Below are positions 1-9,304 of a stretch of DNA of 14,554 bases, one piece after another. A program made the translations under genes and the position numbers. Within the stretch, counting starts at the first letter, position 1. Each line of letters opens with the position of its first letter. The stretch is from DASXRU01 sp039933315 (lineage in GTDB: Bacteria > Acidobacteriota > Blastocatellia > Pyrinomonadales > Pyrinomonadaceae), in assembly GCA_039933315.1 (NCBI GenBank), contig JBDTOI010000100.1, positions 1 through 14,554 of the forward strand, in the 5' to 3' direction. The notes under the pieces were generated by a model. That model was not told the origin of the DNA and ran no database searches. It saw only the letters and a list, made by a program, of their open reading frames with translations.

Positions 1-3000
1 GCAGTCAATCTCACCCAGGACGGCATCAACGCGATGGACAACTTCGTCAAGACGAGTTCGTTCTTCGCTATCACGACTCCATCGCTGAACTCCACGGCTG
101 AATTCAGCATCACCACCGGCACTGTTGGCTCGGATGCAGGGCGTGGCGCTGCCCAGGTCAACCTGGTCACCAAGGGTGGTTCTAACGACTTCCATGGCGG
201 CGCTTTCCTGCAATTGATCAATGAGAGCTACAACGCCAACACGTTCTTCAACAACTTCAATGGTTCGCCAAAACCAATACTGCGGCAGCACTTCTATGGT
301 TTTGACATTGGGGGCCCGGTTTACATGCCCAGGTTTGGCGAAGGTGGGCCGAGCCTTTTCAGCGGGAAGGACAAGGCATTCTTCTTCTTCTCGTACGAAG
401 CGTTTCGTCAGAGTCAGGGGAGGGCGAATAATCGCAACGGTGTCTTAACGCAGACAGCGCGGAGCGGAATCTTTCAGTACGTCGGCACGAATGGCGCGCT
501 GCAGACCGTCAACCTTCTGGCGATTGGCAGCGTCAACGCGCTAAACCCGGTCATGACGGCTCATCTCGCGCAGATACCATTCGCCAATAATTCCAACTGC
601 TCGACCAGCGATGGCTTCAACATCGGCTGCTACACTTTCAACGTGTCAGAAAGCAACGTGAACGACAAATACGTTGCCAGGTACGACCACCAACTTGTAA
701 AAGACACGCGTCTGGGTTCGCATAAAGTTGAATTTGTTTATAGCAAAGTCATCACCAGTACGCACCCTGATGTTTTTACGAACGGGCTCGACGCTCCTTT
801 CCCGGGCGGCGTTCATGGATTTCAGGCGTCAACTCGAAATCTGATCACGCCGGCCCTGGTGTCAACGTTTGGCAACAACGTTACCAATATTGTCCGGTAT
901 GGCCGGCAATGGGCGCCGGTAGATTTCAATCGCGACACGCCACCGACCGCGCCATTTATCTCGCTGCCGGGCGTGCTCGTTAACTATGACAACACGTTCA
1001 TGCCCCAGCCGCGAAACACGGTCGTAAACCAGGTGACCGATAACCTTTCGTGGAGCAAGGGTAGTCACCTCTTGAAGTTTGGTGGTGACTGGCAGCAGGT
1101 GCTGGGCATAAGCAACAACGACGCCGGTATCAACCAGTTGACCCAGTTGGGAACCAATGCGGCCAATGGCACCGGGTTCACACAGGCCAACCTGCCTTTC
1201 AGCACGACTGCCAATGTTACGGCGGCAACGACCGTGTATACAGCGATCGTCGGCAATTTGGCATCTTCGAGCCAGACCCTCAATGTCAGCAGTCCCACGT
1301 CCGGTTTTGTACCTGGATTTACGCGATTCAGGACTGTCCAGGCAAGAGATCTGGCGCTCTTCGCCCAGGACCAGTGGCGGGCGAAAAGTAACCTGACGCT
1401 GAACTATGGCGTGCGCTGGGACTACATGGGTGTTCCCACCGTTCCGAACGGGCTGGCGATCCAACCGAATTATAGTGATCTGTACGGCATCTCGGGATTT
1501 GGTAATCTCTTCAAACCTACCGCAGCTCCCGGCAGCCAAACACAGCCCTTTGCTACGCTGCAGTTCGTCAGCGGCGATACGGGCATCGGCCTCTACAAGA
1601 ACGACTGGAACAACTTTGCACCGTTTCTTGGTTTTGCCTGGTCGCCCGAGTTTAAGTCGGGGCCGCTCCACTTGTTGTTTGGCGATGGCGGCAGGAGCTC
1701 AATCCGCGGCGGTTACTCGGTCAGCTATCTGCATGACGGGGTCACTACGTTCACTAACCTTTTAGGAACCGGAACCACCAACCCTGGACTGATCGCGACG
1801 GCGAACCAATCAACGGTGAATGGCACCAGCCCGGCTAGTGCGAATATACGGGGCACACTGGGACCCGGCGGGGTGCCTTTGATTTTCCCGGCGTTCAAAA
1901 TTCCAATTACGGACCGGGAAAACTTCCTGGCCAATTTCAGCAACGGTCTCTGGACCGCCGATCCAAACCTTCGGTCCGCGTACGTGCACCAGTATAGTTT
2001 CGGTATCGAGCGCGAGATCTTTAAGGATACGGCTCTCGAGATACGGTATAGCGGTAACTATGTCCCCAATGCATGGCGGGCATACGACATTAACGAAGTT
2101 AATATTTTCGAAAATGGGTTCCTGGGAGAGTTCCTCAATGCCCAAAGGAACCTCGCGGCCCGGGGAGGCTCAAGCTTTGCGCCGGGTTGCGTGGGCTGCG
2201 TGGCAACCCCCATTCTCGATAAGTTTTTTGCGGGGGTGGCGGCTGGCAGTGCGTACTCGAGTACCACCTTCATCGCGAATCTTAACGGAAACAACGTTGG
2301 CACGATGGCGAGTACGCTGGCGTTTAATTCCGCATACAGAACCAATCGCGAAAACCCGCTTAATGGAATTGCCGCGAACTTTTTCGTCGCAAATCCAAAT
2401 GCCACCTTTGCCAGGGTTTTGACCAATGACGCCAAGTCCAATTACAACGCGTTAGAGGTCGAGTTGCGCCGCCGGTTCTCAAATGGACTGCAGTTCCAGG
2501 CGGACTACACCTTCAGCAAGGCACTGGGTGACGCTACCGATGCCCAGGGAAACAACCAGAGCGATCTGGTTAACCGGCTCACGCTGCGCGACCCGAAACT
2601 GGACTACCGCAGATCGACGCAGGACCAGACACACCGGTTCGTAGCCAACGGCATTTACGAACTTCCCATCGGAAAGGGTAAACGCTTTTTGGACACCTCG
2701 AACTGGGCACTGAGCAGGCTGGTGGGAGGCTGGACCATGGGAGCCATCATGGTCTGGTCGAGTGGTCCTCCATTCTTTGTCTCCTCAGGCCGGGCGACGT
2801 TCACCAGTAGTGCCGCTAATAATGGGGCGCAGCTCACCGGTATAACTTTCGATGAGTTTAGGAACAACGTCGGTCTCTTCAGAGACAAGGGTGGCGTTTT
2901 CTTCATCAACCCGGCGCTCCTGGACATCACTTACAATGCCTCGGGCAGAGTGCAAACCTCCAGATTAAAGCCCGGTCTGATGACGGCCCCGGCGCCGGGA

Positions 3001-3249
3001 ACATTGGGCAATTTCCCGGTGAACAGCCTCAACGGTCCGAGTTACTTCAACTTTGATTTGAGCGTGACCAAGCGGATCCCGATCACGGAACAAGTCAGGT
3101 TTGAGTTCAAGGCCACGGCCATCAACATTCTGAACCATCCCAATTTCGTATATGGCGGTCAGAATTTTGATTCGACCACCTTTGGTCTGGTTACCACCCA
3201 GCGTGGAACCGCGCGCCAGGTGAACTTCATCGCACAGCTGAGGTTCTAG
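1..3249 (+). CDS. TonB-dependent receptor, Oar-like (5' truncated)
   Basis: The reading frame is open from the first base and ends with TAG at 3247-3249, giving about 1082 visible residues. The gene starts outside the window, so the methionine at 34 is not taken as the start. The visible N-terminus is the end of a plug domain, with the GRGAAQVNLVTKGGSNDFHG stretch (about residues 47-66) typical of acidobacterial Oar-like receptors. A long series of amphipathic beta segments follows, rich in aromatic and Asn/Gly residues. Near the end are the INILNHPNF motif and a final aromatic residue (QLRF), as expected for an outer-membrane beta-barrel. The missing part probably holds the signal peptide, a carboxypeptidase-regulatory-like domain and most of the plug. 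The likely role is TonB-driven uptake of a large substrate such as a glycan, peptide or chelate; the substrate cannot be read from sequence. Two Cys pairs are visible, one a CVGC. A terminator follows 51 bases downstream, so this gene probably ends its transcript. Confidence 0.93.
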   Translation, partial: AVNLTQDGINAMDNFVKTSSFFAITTPSLNSTAEFSITTGTVGSDAGRGAAQVNLVTKGGSNDFHGGAFLQLINESYNANTFFNNFNGSPKPILRQHFYGFDIGGPVYMPRFGEGGPSLFSGKDKAFFFFSYEAFRQSQGRANNRNGVLTQTARSGIFQYVGTNGALQTVNLLAIGSVNALNPVMTAHLAQIPFANNSNCSTSDGFNIGCYTFNVSESNVNDKYVARYDHQLVKDTRLGSHKVEFVYSKVITSTHPDVFTNGLDAPFPGGVHGFQASTRNLITPALVSTFGNNVTNIVRYGRQWAPVDFNRDTPPTAPFISLPGVLVNYDNTFMPQPRNTVVNQVTDNLSWSKGSHLLKFGGDWQQVLGISNNDAGINQLTQLGTNAANGTGFTQANLPFSTTANVTAATTVYTAIVGNLASSSQTLNVSSPTSGFVPGFTRFRTVQARDLALFAQDQWRAKSNLTLNYGVRWDYMGVPTVPNGLAIQPNYSDLYGISGFGNLFKPTAAPGSQTQPFATLQFVSGDTGIGLYKNDWNNFAPFLGFAWSPEFKSGPLHLLFGDGGRSSIRGGYSVSYLHDGVTTFTNLLGTGTTNPGLIATANQSTVNGTSPASANIRGTLGPGGVPLIFPAFKIPITDRENFLANFSNGLWTADPNLRSAYVHQYSFGIEREIFKDTALEIRYSGNYVPNAWRAYDINEVNIFENGFLGEFLNAQRNLAARGGSSFAPGCVGCVATPILDKFFAGVAAGSAYSSTTFIANLNGNNVGTMASTLAFNSAYRTNRENPLNGIAANFFVANPNATFARVLTNDAKSNYNALEVELRRRFSNGLQFQADYTFSKALGDATDAQGNNQSDLVNRLTLRDPKLDYRRSTQDQTHRFVANGIYELPIGKGKRFLDTSNWALSRLVGGWTMGAIMVWSSGPPFFVSSGRATFTSSAANNGAQLTGITFDEFRNNVGLFRDKGGVFFINPALLDITYNASGRVQTSRLKPGLMTAPAPGTLGNFPVNSLNGPSYFNFDLSVTKRIPITEQVRFEFKATAINILNHPNFVYGGQNFDSTTFGLVTTQRGTARQVNFIAQLRF

Positions 3250-3300
3250 TCCGACGCAGTTCCACACTCTGGATCTGCCTCCGAGGTTCGATCCTTTTCC

Positions 3301-3339
3301 GGGGCGTTGTCGGAGATTTCGGCAACGCCCCTTTTCTTT
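3301..3339 (+). terminator. Intrinsic terminator after the TonB-dependent receptor
   Basis: A perfect 9-bp GC-rich stem pairs GGGGCGTTG (3301-3309) with CAACGCCCC (3323-3331). The 13-base loop can close further by a few pairs. The run TTTTCTTT follows at once (3332-3339). This is a classic Rho-independent terminator on the plus strand, 51 bases past the receptor stop. Confidence 0.88.
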
Positions 3340-3435
3340 AGAATCCACTGGCCGAGCCGGGTTAGGCATGGTAATGTGCCCACCATCCTGAAAATTATTA
3401 ATCGACCAGCGGAAGCCGCTATTGAGGTAAATATC

Positions 3436-4461
3436 ATGTTAGAGAGAAAAGTACTCAGACTATTGTGGGTAGTTTTGTCGGCGCTCTTTTTTGTAGTCCC
3501 GCTGGCGGCCCAGAGTATTCCTGTGGGGAGCGCCTCAACCGATACCGGTCTCGGGGGAGCGAACTCCATCACCGGCACGATCCTCGGATCATCTGGACAG
3601 CGTGTCGAGCGGCGAGTTTCCATTCGACTGCAGACCCAGACCAGGGGCGATCGTCTGACTACGAGCGACGAGTACGGGAACTTCGCCTTTCGCGGTCTGT
3701 TGTCCGGGGACTATACCGTGGTTATCAATAAGGAGGAGGGATTCGAACCCTTCTCACAAACAGTATCGATCATCCAGCCACGCGGGTTTCCCGCGGTGTC
3801 CCAGCTCATGAGTATTCGGCTTATACCCAAGCCCGGAACAGCGGGAAAGCCCGCCGTAATCAATGCGGAGTTGGCGAATGTTCCCAAGCCTGCTCTGGCC
3901 TTTTACAATAATGCCGCGGAACAAGCTAAGAAGAATGACTATGCCGGAGCGGTCGAGCAATTGAAGCTGGCGATAAAAGAGTATCCGGATTTTGCCCTCG
4001 CATTCAATGAACTCGGGGTCCAGTATCTCAAATTGAATCAGTTGGAAAATGCCGACGAGGCATTTCAGCGCGCGCTAAAGATCACCCCCGATGCGTTTCC
4101 CGCCCTGGTAAACCGGGGCATTGCCAATGTCATGATGAAGCGATATGGCGAGGCGGTACCGGTCCTTCGTAAAGCCTTGAAGAAGAATGACCAGTCTGCG
4201 GTACCCCATTATTTCCTTGGCCAGGCACTGGCAAATCTGGGTTTGTTTGAAGACGCAGAAAAGGAGCTTTTGGCTTCGTTGACACTCGGCAAGGAAGAAA
4301 TGAAAGAGGCCCACAGGTTATTGGCGATCATCTATACCTCTCGGGGAGCCAAAAAACAGGCCGCGGATGAGTTAGAGGCTTACCTCAAAGTGGCTCCGAA
4401 TACGCCGGACGCTGAGAAGCTAAAGGACAAGATCCGGGAACTAAGAGAATCGCAAAAATGA
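3436..4461 (+). CDS. Secreted protein with carboxypeptidase-regulatory-like domain and TPR repeats
   Basis: I chose ATG 3436 (341 aa) because it is preceded by a GAGG-type ribosome site (TTGAGG, 3423-3428) and begins a normal signal peptide: basic MLERK, a hydrophobic core, and a likely cut after LAAQ near residue 26. The frame is open further upstream to 3307, but that extension runs back into the terminator stem. Residues about 44-112 look like a carboxypeptidase-regulatory-like (CarboxypepD_reg, beta-sandwich) domain with the typical TSDEYGNFAFRGLLSGDYTV pattern. Residues about 153-323 form roughly five TPR helix pairs, including ALAFNELGVQYLKLNQLENA and AFPALVNRGIANVMMKRYGEA. The protein is probably periplasmic or outer-membrane associated and acts through protein contacts. 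It lies between two strong terminators and is likely transcribed alone. The regulatory-like domain is the kind usually found at the N-terminus of Oar-like receptors such as the upstream gene, so a functional link is possible but unproven. Confidence 0.87.
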   Translation: MLERKVLRLLWVVLSALFFVVPLAAQSIPVGSASTDTGLGGANSITGTILGSSGQRVERRVSIRLQTQTRGDRLTTSDEYGNFAFRGLLSGDYTVVINKEEGFEPFSQTVSIIQPRGFPAVSQLMSIRLIPKPGTAGKPAVINAELANVPKPALAFYNNAAEQAKKNDYAGAVEQLKLAIKEYPDFALAFNELGVQYLKLNQLENADEAFQRALKITPDAFPALVNRGIANVMMKRYGEAVPVLRKALKKNDQSAVPHYFLGQALANLGLFEDAEKELLASLTLGKEEMKEAHRLLAIIYTSRGAKKQAADELEAYLKVAPNTPDAEKLKDKIRELRESQK

Positions 4462-4507
4462 CTTGGAGAGAGTCTTTAACTTCCCGGGAAATTGAATCAG
4501 CCTCCCA

Positions 4508-4541
4508 GGTGTCGCCGTCAGATCGGCGGCGCCTTTTTTTT
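4508..4541 (+). terminator. Intrinsic terminator after the TPR protein
   Basis: A 10-bp stem (4508-4517 with 4524-4533, two G-U pairs, loop TCAGAT) is followed directly by eight T residues (4534-4541). It lies 47 bases past the stop of the TPR gene and isolates it from the membrane/MoxR cluster. The rest of the gap up to 4686 holds no gene I can support; a promoter for the downstream cluster should be there, but no clear -35/-10 pair is recognisable. Confidence 0.9.
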
Positions 4542-4686
4542 GGTGCTGATGCAGTTTGCCGCTGCCTTGCGATAGAGGCGGTCCCATGGAGGACAGTCGT
4601 TAAATTAAGGGCGAGCGCCCGTACTGCATCACTACTTTTTTGCTAAAGCTTGATTCGGCTTCACAAAACGAGCATCATTCCCGAGG

Positions 4687-5772
4687 ATGAATTCCTTCTA
4701 CAATGAACTCTCGCTGGCACCCCTCGGCGCCGGCGATCTGATCGATCGCGCGGTGCGTCTGTATCGGCGCCACTTCATAACACTCATACGTATCGCCTCA
4801 CCGCCAGTAGTTATTTCGGCGCTGGGCTCAGTTTTGGCCACCATTGGTTTTCGTGAGTTGACCGCCACCGCGAGCTCCGGCCTGCTGGCCGTTTACTTCC
4901 TCGTAATGATATCGGGGGCGGTACTCTACTTTTGCGGCACCGTTTTCAGTTTGATCGTGATGGGCGGCGCGACCCGCAACCTGGTGACGCACCTGCTGTG
5001 GAATGAACCCGTTACCGCCCGGGCCACCTACGCCGCGGTGAAGTCTCGCTTTTTCGGCTTGCTGGGCGCATCGCTGCTGGTCACCTTTTGGTTGGGGATA
5101 TCAGGAGTGGTCGCTTTCATGGGCTGGTACATGGTGGTCGCTTTTGTGCTGCTGGGGGCAGTAGTACTCGCAACCGTAGCGCCGGTGTGGTTGTCGTCAG
5201 TGTTTGGCGTGGTGGCGTTCATCGGCGCGACGGCGGTGGGGTTATGGCTCTTCTTTTTCCTGGCCGGCCGGGTGGCCTATGTGCCGCAGGCAATGCTGGT
5301 TGAAGGTAAAGGCGTGTTTGCCGCCGTCAGTCGCAGCTTCGCTCTGGCGCGCGGAAATGTTCGCCGCTTAATGGCCATGGCGCTCTTCACCTTGTTTGCC
5401 ACTTATTCAGCTCTGATGGTTTTGCTGGTCCCCCTCGGTATAGTCGCCTGGCTGGCTGGCATTAGCTTATCGCCTTTCAACCAGTCTGACTGGCCCGCCT
5501 GGTATTCAATTTCCTACAACGTGATCTCTCAAGCCAGCTATGTCCTGCTGGCGCCGATCTGGATGCTGGGCCTCTCGCTGCTCTACGTCGATGAGCGGGT
5601 GCGTCACGAAGGTTATGACATCGAGCTGATGGCCGCGCGGCAGCTCAGCGAGATGCCCCGGCTTGGGCACCGCGTGGCTTCGCCTTTTGCCCCCGCAATT
5701 GTAATGGGAGTTGCGGTAGACCAGCGGCGTCCGCCGCCACTGCCTCCCCCATCTATTTTAGGGCTACGCTGA
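4687..5772 (+). CDS. Polytopic membrane protein, GPDPase-membrane-domain-like
   Basis: This 361-residue protein has about six to eight hydrophobic segments (roughly residues 38-56, 67-95, 123-160, 166-195, 230-258 and 281-300). It opens with SLAPLGAGDLIDRAVRLYRRHF, close to the start seen in proteins annotated as glycerophosphoryl diester phosphodiesterase membrane domain (GPDPase_memb-like). It closes its membrane part with LLYVDERVRHEGYDIELMA, also typical of the group. No phosphodiesterase catalytic domain is present, so it is not expected to be an enzyme. The last 45 residues are a Pro-rich tail (RRPPPLPPP). ATG 4687 is the only possible start, since an in-frame TGA lies at 4651; a GAGG sits directly against the ATG, which is unusually close for a ribosome site. 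It is the first gene of the five-gene cluster, with only 4 bases before the next. The likely role is a membrane partner of the MoxR/DUF58 set. Confidence 0.8.
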   Translation: MNSFYNELSLAPLGAGDLIDRAVRLYRRHFITLIRIASPPVVISALGSVLATIGFRELTATASSGLLAVYFLVMISGAVLYFCGTVFSLIVMGGATRNLVTHLLWNEPVTARATYAAVKSRFFGLLGASLLVTFWLGISGVVAFMGWYMVVAFVLLGAVVLATVAPVWLSSVFGVVAFIGATAVGLWLFFFLAGRVAYVPQAMLVEGKGVFAAVSRSFALARGNVRRLMAMALFTLFATYSALMVLLVPLGIVAWLAGISLSPFNQSDWPAWYSISYNVISQASYVLLAPIWMLGLSLLYVDERVRHEGYDIELMAARQLSEMPRLGHRVASPFAPAIVMGVAVDQRRPPPLPPPSILGLR

Positions 5773-5776
5773 AGCA

Positions 5777-6889
5777 TTGAACTTTCAAAGCAAACGTTCC
5801 GCTGATTCTCGCGATGCCACGCTTGGGGCCGGCTTCCATCCCCACCTCACTGCCTGCTCGCAGACCTTATTAAGTAAAGCGATTTACGCCCTGGCGTTGC
5901 TGCTGATGTTCGCTGCGAGTATGCAGGCCGCGACTACCCTGCTGGAGTATCGGCAGCGTGTTGAGCGGGCGGTGGTGGTCCTGAACGGTGTTTCTTCCGG
6001 TAAGGAAACCGAGGGTGGAACCATGATTGCGGTGGGCCAGGTGCGCGGGCTGTTACCGGCTAAGGAAACGGTAGTCGCCAGTACTGGCCAGTGGGAGGTT
6101 GATAACACATGGCTGCACGAAGCCTTGAGCGACTACGAAAAAATGCCGGCCAGTACTCAGCGCGCGGACGCGCTACGACGGACCACCGAGCGACTTCAGG
6201 CGCTAGGCGTTCGGTTGGTGGAGCTGGAAAATAGCGCGCCTACCGGCGACGCCAGGCTCAGCCAGAATAAAGAGCGCCTGGCAGAGATCCTGCGGCGCTC
6301 GGAGTACCAGAAGAAACAGGCGGAAAGCAGTGCGCTGGCCAGGCTCTGGCAGCGAATCATGAAATGGCTCAGTAATCTTTTTCCCAAGTCAGCGCCGATG
6401 AGTCCCGAAAGCGCAACTACCGTTTCGAGCGGCGCGCAGTACTTCGTCGTGGCGGTGGCGCTAGCTGTGATCGCTTACGTGATTTGGAAGCTGGCGCCGC
6501 GTTTTCTGGTCCGCCGTAAAGCGAAGAAGAAGAAAAAACGAAAAGCCCGCATTGTGTTAGGCGAGCGCCTGGAACCCGATCAAACGTCGGGCGATCTATT
6601 GGCGGACGCGGAGGCATTGGCCCGGGCCGGCGATCTCCGCGCCGCTATCAGGAAGGGTTACATTGCGCTCCTTTGTGAGCTGGGTGATCGAAAGATAATT
6701 CGCCTGGCGCAGTACAAGACCAATCGCGACTATCTCAGTGCCGTGCGCCAGATTGCTCCCCTGCATGACGAAATGCGGAAGCTCACCAACAGCTTTGAGA
6801 GCCACTGGTATGGGTTTGCACCGGCAACTGAAACAGAGTGGCACACCTTCCGCAGCGGCTATCAGAGGGCCCTGGCGGCGGACCGTTAG
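5777..6889 (+). CDS. DUF4129 domain-containing membrane protein
   Basis: This is a 370-residue protein with a hydrophobic segment at about 33-51 (signal or anchor), an extracytoplasmic helical part at about 55-200, a second membrane segment at about 221-240 and a very basic stretch (KAKKKKKRKAR, 248-258). The C-terminus, about residues 275-365, matches DUF4129: repeated Ala/Leu helices, then YKTNRDYLSAVR and NSFESHWYGFAPATETEW. The topology puts DUF4129 in the cytoplasm. The start is TTG 5777, the only usable codon between the in-frame TAG at 5759 and the signal segment. It leaves an unusually long 32-residue lead before the hydrophobic core, so the true start could differ. DUF4129 proteins are often found beside DUF4350, MoxR and DUF58 genes, as here; their biochemical role is unknown. 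Confidence 0.83.
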   Translation: MNFQSKRSADSRDATLGAGFHPHLTACSQTLLSKAIYALALLLMFAASMQAATTLLEYRQRVERAVVVLNGVSSGKETEGGTMIAVGQVRGLLPAKETVVASTGQWEVDNTWLHEALSDYEKMPASTQRADALRRTTERLQALGVRLVELENSAPTGDARLSQNKERLAEILRRSEYQKKQAESSALARLWQRIMKWLSNLFPKSAPMSPESATTVSSGAQYFVVAVALAVIAYVIWKLAPRFLVRRKAKKKKKRKARIVLGERLEPDQTSGDLLADAEALARAGDLRAAIRKGYIALLCELGDRKIIRLAQYKTNRDYLSAVRQIAPLHDEMRKLTNSFESHWYGFAPATETEWHTFRSGYQRALAADR

Positions 6890-6898
6890 GGCGTTAAT

Positions 6899-8302
6899 AT
6901 GCGTCAACGTCTGGCTATTGTAGTCACCATCGTGTTAGTGCTCGGGGCTCTGGTTGCGGTCAGCAGCGCCACGCATGTCAATGTTGAGCGGACGCCGGAC
7001 TCGGAGTTTAATCCCGATCGCTCGACTATGAATTCCAGCGCCACGGGGACTCGCGCCCTTTACGATTTTCTACATGAGTCTGGCTATCAGACCGCACGCT
7101 GGCGCGAGTCGCCGGCCGAGCTGCTTCATGGGAGCGCGACTAAACCAAGGACATTTGTCGTCGTTGGTCGCACGCGCCGTCCTTTTGAAGAAGAAGAAGC
7201 CAAGCTCCTTTTGCGCTGGGTGGCCTCTGGCGGTCGCCTGGTAATTATCGACCGGTTGCCTGAACCAAGTCTGCTGCCGCGCACTGGGGAGTGGATCATT
7301 ACCACCGAGCTCGCGGGCGAGTTGCCGTTTGCTGTCAGCGCGGACAGCGTGCAGGAAATGACGAGTGGGGTAAAACTCGTGTCGCCTTCGCAGGCCACCG
7401 TGTTGACCAGCGCCGTTGGATCCGTTTTGCCGTCACGTTTTGTATCGGTGATTAAGTTTGCGCCCTTCACACCTTCTCCGGCCAAGGACGGAGGCGGCCC
7501 CGCGGAGGAAAACAGTGAGGAGTCGGAAAATTTTCCCGATCCGACACTGCCGCCGGATCCGGACCCTATCCCAGCTCAAGCCGATTCGGAGATGGACCCG
7601 GCGGCGCCGGTGGTGCACGTTTCCAGCGAGCGCGGGCCTCTACTGGTAGATTTTGCGTATGGTAAGGGACGCATCGTCCTGCTGGCTGACCCATTCATTG
7701 TGGCCAACAACGGTATCAGCAGTGCCGATAATCTTCAGCTGGCAATTAATCTAGTCGCGGGCGGCGGCGGTCTGATTGCTTTTGATGAATTCCACCAGGG
7801 GCGCTCGTCATCACAAAACGCGTTGATAGCCTATTTCGCCGGTACCCCGGTGCTGGCCATGTGCGCCCAGTTAGGTTTGATCGTACTGGCGCTCATCTGG
7901 ACCCGTGGGCGTCGTTTTGCGCGCCCATTACCGCTGCCGCAAATCGACCGCCGCTCTAGTCTGGAGTTTGTGGCGTCGATGGCCGAGCTACAGCAACGCG
8001 CCCGGGCATATGATCTGGCTCTGGAAAACATCTACGCGCGGACTCGTCGTGTGCTGGCGCGTTATGCGGGCGCCGGTAGCAACAGCACCCGCGCCGACAT
8101 TGCCAAACGAGTGTCCGCGCGATCGCGCATCGGCCGGCTGGAGCTTGAAACGCTTATGCGAAACTGTGAAGATGTGATAAATGGCGCTCCCACAAATTCG
8201 CAACAATCGGTGGGGCTGGCAAAGCGCTTGCGCTCAATCGAAAGCAAGCTGGGGTTGCGCATGCGCTCGCGCGAGATTCGCCAGGCTGCGGAAAAGGTTT
8301 AA
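6899..8302 (+). CDS. DUF4350 domain-containing membrane protein
   Basis: This 467-residue protein has an N-terminal membrane or signal segment (about 5-24) and an extracytoplasmic DUF4350 domain (about 35-305). It then has a membrane segment (about 316-335) and a basic, helical cytoplasmic tail (338-467). DUF4350 hallmarks are NSSATGTRALYDFLHESGY (45-63), an LLLRWVASGGRLVIID strand, GKGRIVLLADPFIVANNGIS (255-274) and FDEFHQG (295-301) just before the membrane. The domain resembles a degenerate class I glutamine amidotransferase-like or GldG-like fold, but I see no catalytic triad. An acidic, Pro-rich insert (about 193-237) interrupts it and looks like a flexible linker. ATG 6899 lies 9 bases after the DUF4129 stop, with AGGG at 6888-6891 as a weak ribosome site, which suggests translational coupling in the cluster. 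Confidence 0.85.
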   Translation: MRQRLAIVVTIVLVLGALVAVSSATHVNVERTPDSEFNPDRSTMNSSATGTRALYDFLHESGYQTARWRESPAELLHGSATKPRTFVVVGRTRRPFEEEEAKLLLRWVASGGRLVIIDRLPEPSLLPRTGEWIITTELAGELPFAVSADSVQEMTSGVKLVSPSQATVLTSAVGSVLPSRFVSVIKFAPFTPSPAKDGGGPAEENSEESENFPDPTLPPDPDPIPAQADSEMDPAAPVVHVSSERGPLLVDFAYGKGRIVLLADPFIVANNGISSADNLQLAINLVAGGGGLIAFDEFHQGRSSSQNALIAYFAGTPVLAMCAQLGLIVLALIWTRGRRFARPLPLPQIDRRSSLEFVASMAELQQRARAYDLALENIYARTRRVLARYAGAGSNSTRADIAKRVSARSRIGRLELETLMRNCEDVINGAPTNSQQSVGLAKRLRSIESKLGLRMRSREIRQAAEKV

Positions 8303-8350
8303 ATGCCGGATCCTACGCTCTGAATATCAAACCACCGACTCGAGAACAAG

Positions 8351-9304
8351 ATGCCTGAATACGTCTCCGCTACCATCGAACACATCCGCACTGAACTGAG
8401 AAAGATTATCGTCGGCCAGGATGAGCCCATCGAACAGATTTTGGTCGCGATCCTGGCCGAAGGTCACGCATTGATCGAAGGCGTGCCGGGTACGGCGAAA
8501 ACGCTGACGGTAAAGACGCTGGCGCGCATCATCAACGCCGGCTTTGGCCGCATCCAGTTCACCCCTGATTTGATGCCTTCCGACATCACCGGCACCAATG
8601 TCTTTAACATTTCAACTTCGAGCTTTAACTTGCGCCGGGGCCCTGTGTTCACCGACATCCTGCTGGCCGACGAGATCAATCGCACGCCGCCCAAAACGCA
8701 GGCTGCCTTGCTGGAAGCCATGGAGGAAAGGCAGGTCACAATCGACGGTGAAGCCTATCAACTGTCGCCTATTTTCACAGTACTGGCCACCGAAAACCCA
8801 ATCGAATACGAAGGCACCTACCCGTTGCCGGAGGCCCAACTCGATCGCTTTCTGCTAAAGATTTTGTTGGACTATCCTTCCAAGGAGGAGGAGCAACAGG
8901 TAGTCGCTAATTGGAATGCCGGCTTCAACGCGCGCCGGCTGGACCAGGTGGATATCCGCCCCTTGCCGGATGCAGATGCCATCTCGCGTAGTCGCGCCGA
9001 GGTGCGCGCGCTGCAGATGGAGCCAGGTGTACAGCGTTATGTGGTGGATATCGTGCGACGTACGCGCGATCATCCTTCAGTACACTACGGCGCCAGCCCG
9101 CGCGCCGCGGTAGCGCTGCTGCTTTGTGCGAAGGCCCTGTCGGCGATTCGTAATCGCGGCTTCTCGACGCCGGATGACGTGCGCGACATAGCGCGCCCCG
9201 TGCTGCGTCATCGCCTGACCCTGCGCGCTGAAGCTGAACTGGACGGCGCCACACCCGATGCGGTGATTACGGACATTTTGCAGACTGCCGAAGTACCTCG
9301 CTAG
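8351..9304 (+). CDS. MoxR-family AAA+ ATPase
   Basis: This 317-residue protein has the full AAA+ set: Walker A GVPGTAKT (44-51), Walker B ILLADEINR (103-111) followed by the MoxR signature TPPKTQAALLEAMEERQVT, sensor 1 Asn in ATEN (147-150), LPEAQLDRFLL (159-169) and sensor 2 Arg in GASPRAA (248-254). Length and order are normal for MoxR ATPases, and all key residues are present. It should be an active cytoplasmic ATPase forming a ring. In the family, such ATPases act as chaperone-like remodelers for VWA-domain partners. The obvious partner is the DUF58 protein downstream, with the DUF4129, DUF4350 and polytopic membrane proteins as membrane components. ATG 8351 has a weak GAGAA ribosome site at 8342-8346. 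The gene ends one base before a 151-bp palindromic element. Confidence 0.95.
   Translation: MPEYVSATIEHIRTELRKIIVGQDEPIEQILVAILAEGHALIEGVPGTAKTLTVKTLARIINAGFGRIQFTPDLMPSDITGTNVFNISTSSFNLRRGPVFTDILLADEINRTPPKTQAALLEAMEERQVTIDGEAYQLSPIFTVLATENPIEYEGTYPLPEAQLDRFLLKILLDYPSKEEEQQVVANWNAGFNARRLDQVDIRPLPDADAISRSRAEVRALQMEPGVQRYVVDIVRRTRDHPSVHYGASPRAAVALLLCAKALSAIRNRGFSTPDDVRDIARPVLRHRLTLRAEAELDGATPDAVITDILQTAEVPR

Noticed and set aside
862..1671. A 269-codon open frame on the minus strand
   Set aside because: It lies wholly inside the TonB-dependent receptor gene, is rich in Arg and has no family resemblance; it is a shadow of the GC-biased coding strand.
3307..3435. An N-terminal extension of the TPR protein back to 3307
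   Set aside because: It would start inside the terminator stem and put 43 residues before a normal signal peptide; ATG 3436 has its own ribosome site.
4458..4646. A 62-codon open frame after the TPR gene
   Set aside because: It runs through a strong terminator and its T-run, and has no ribosome site or recognisable protein features.
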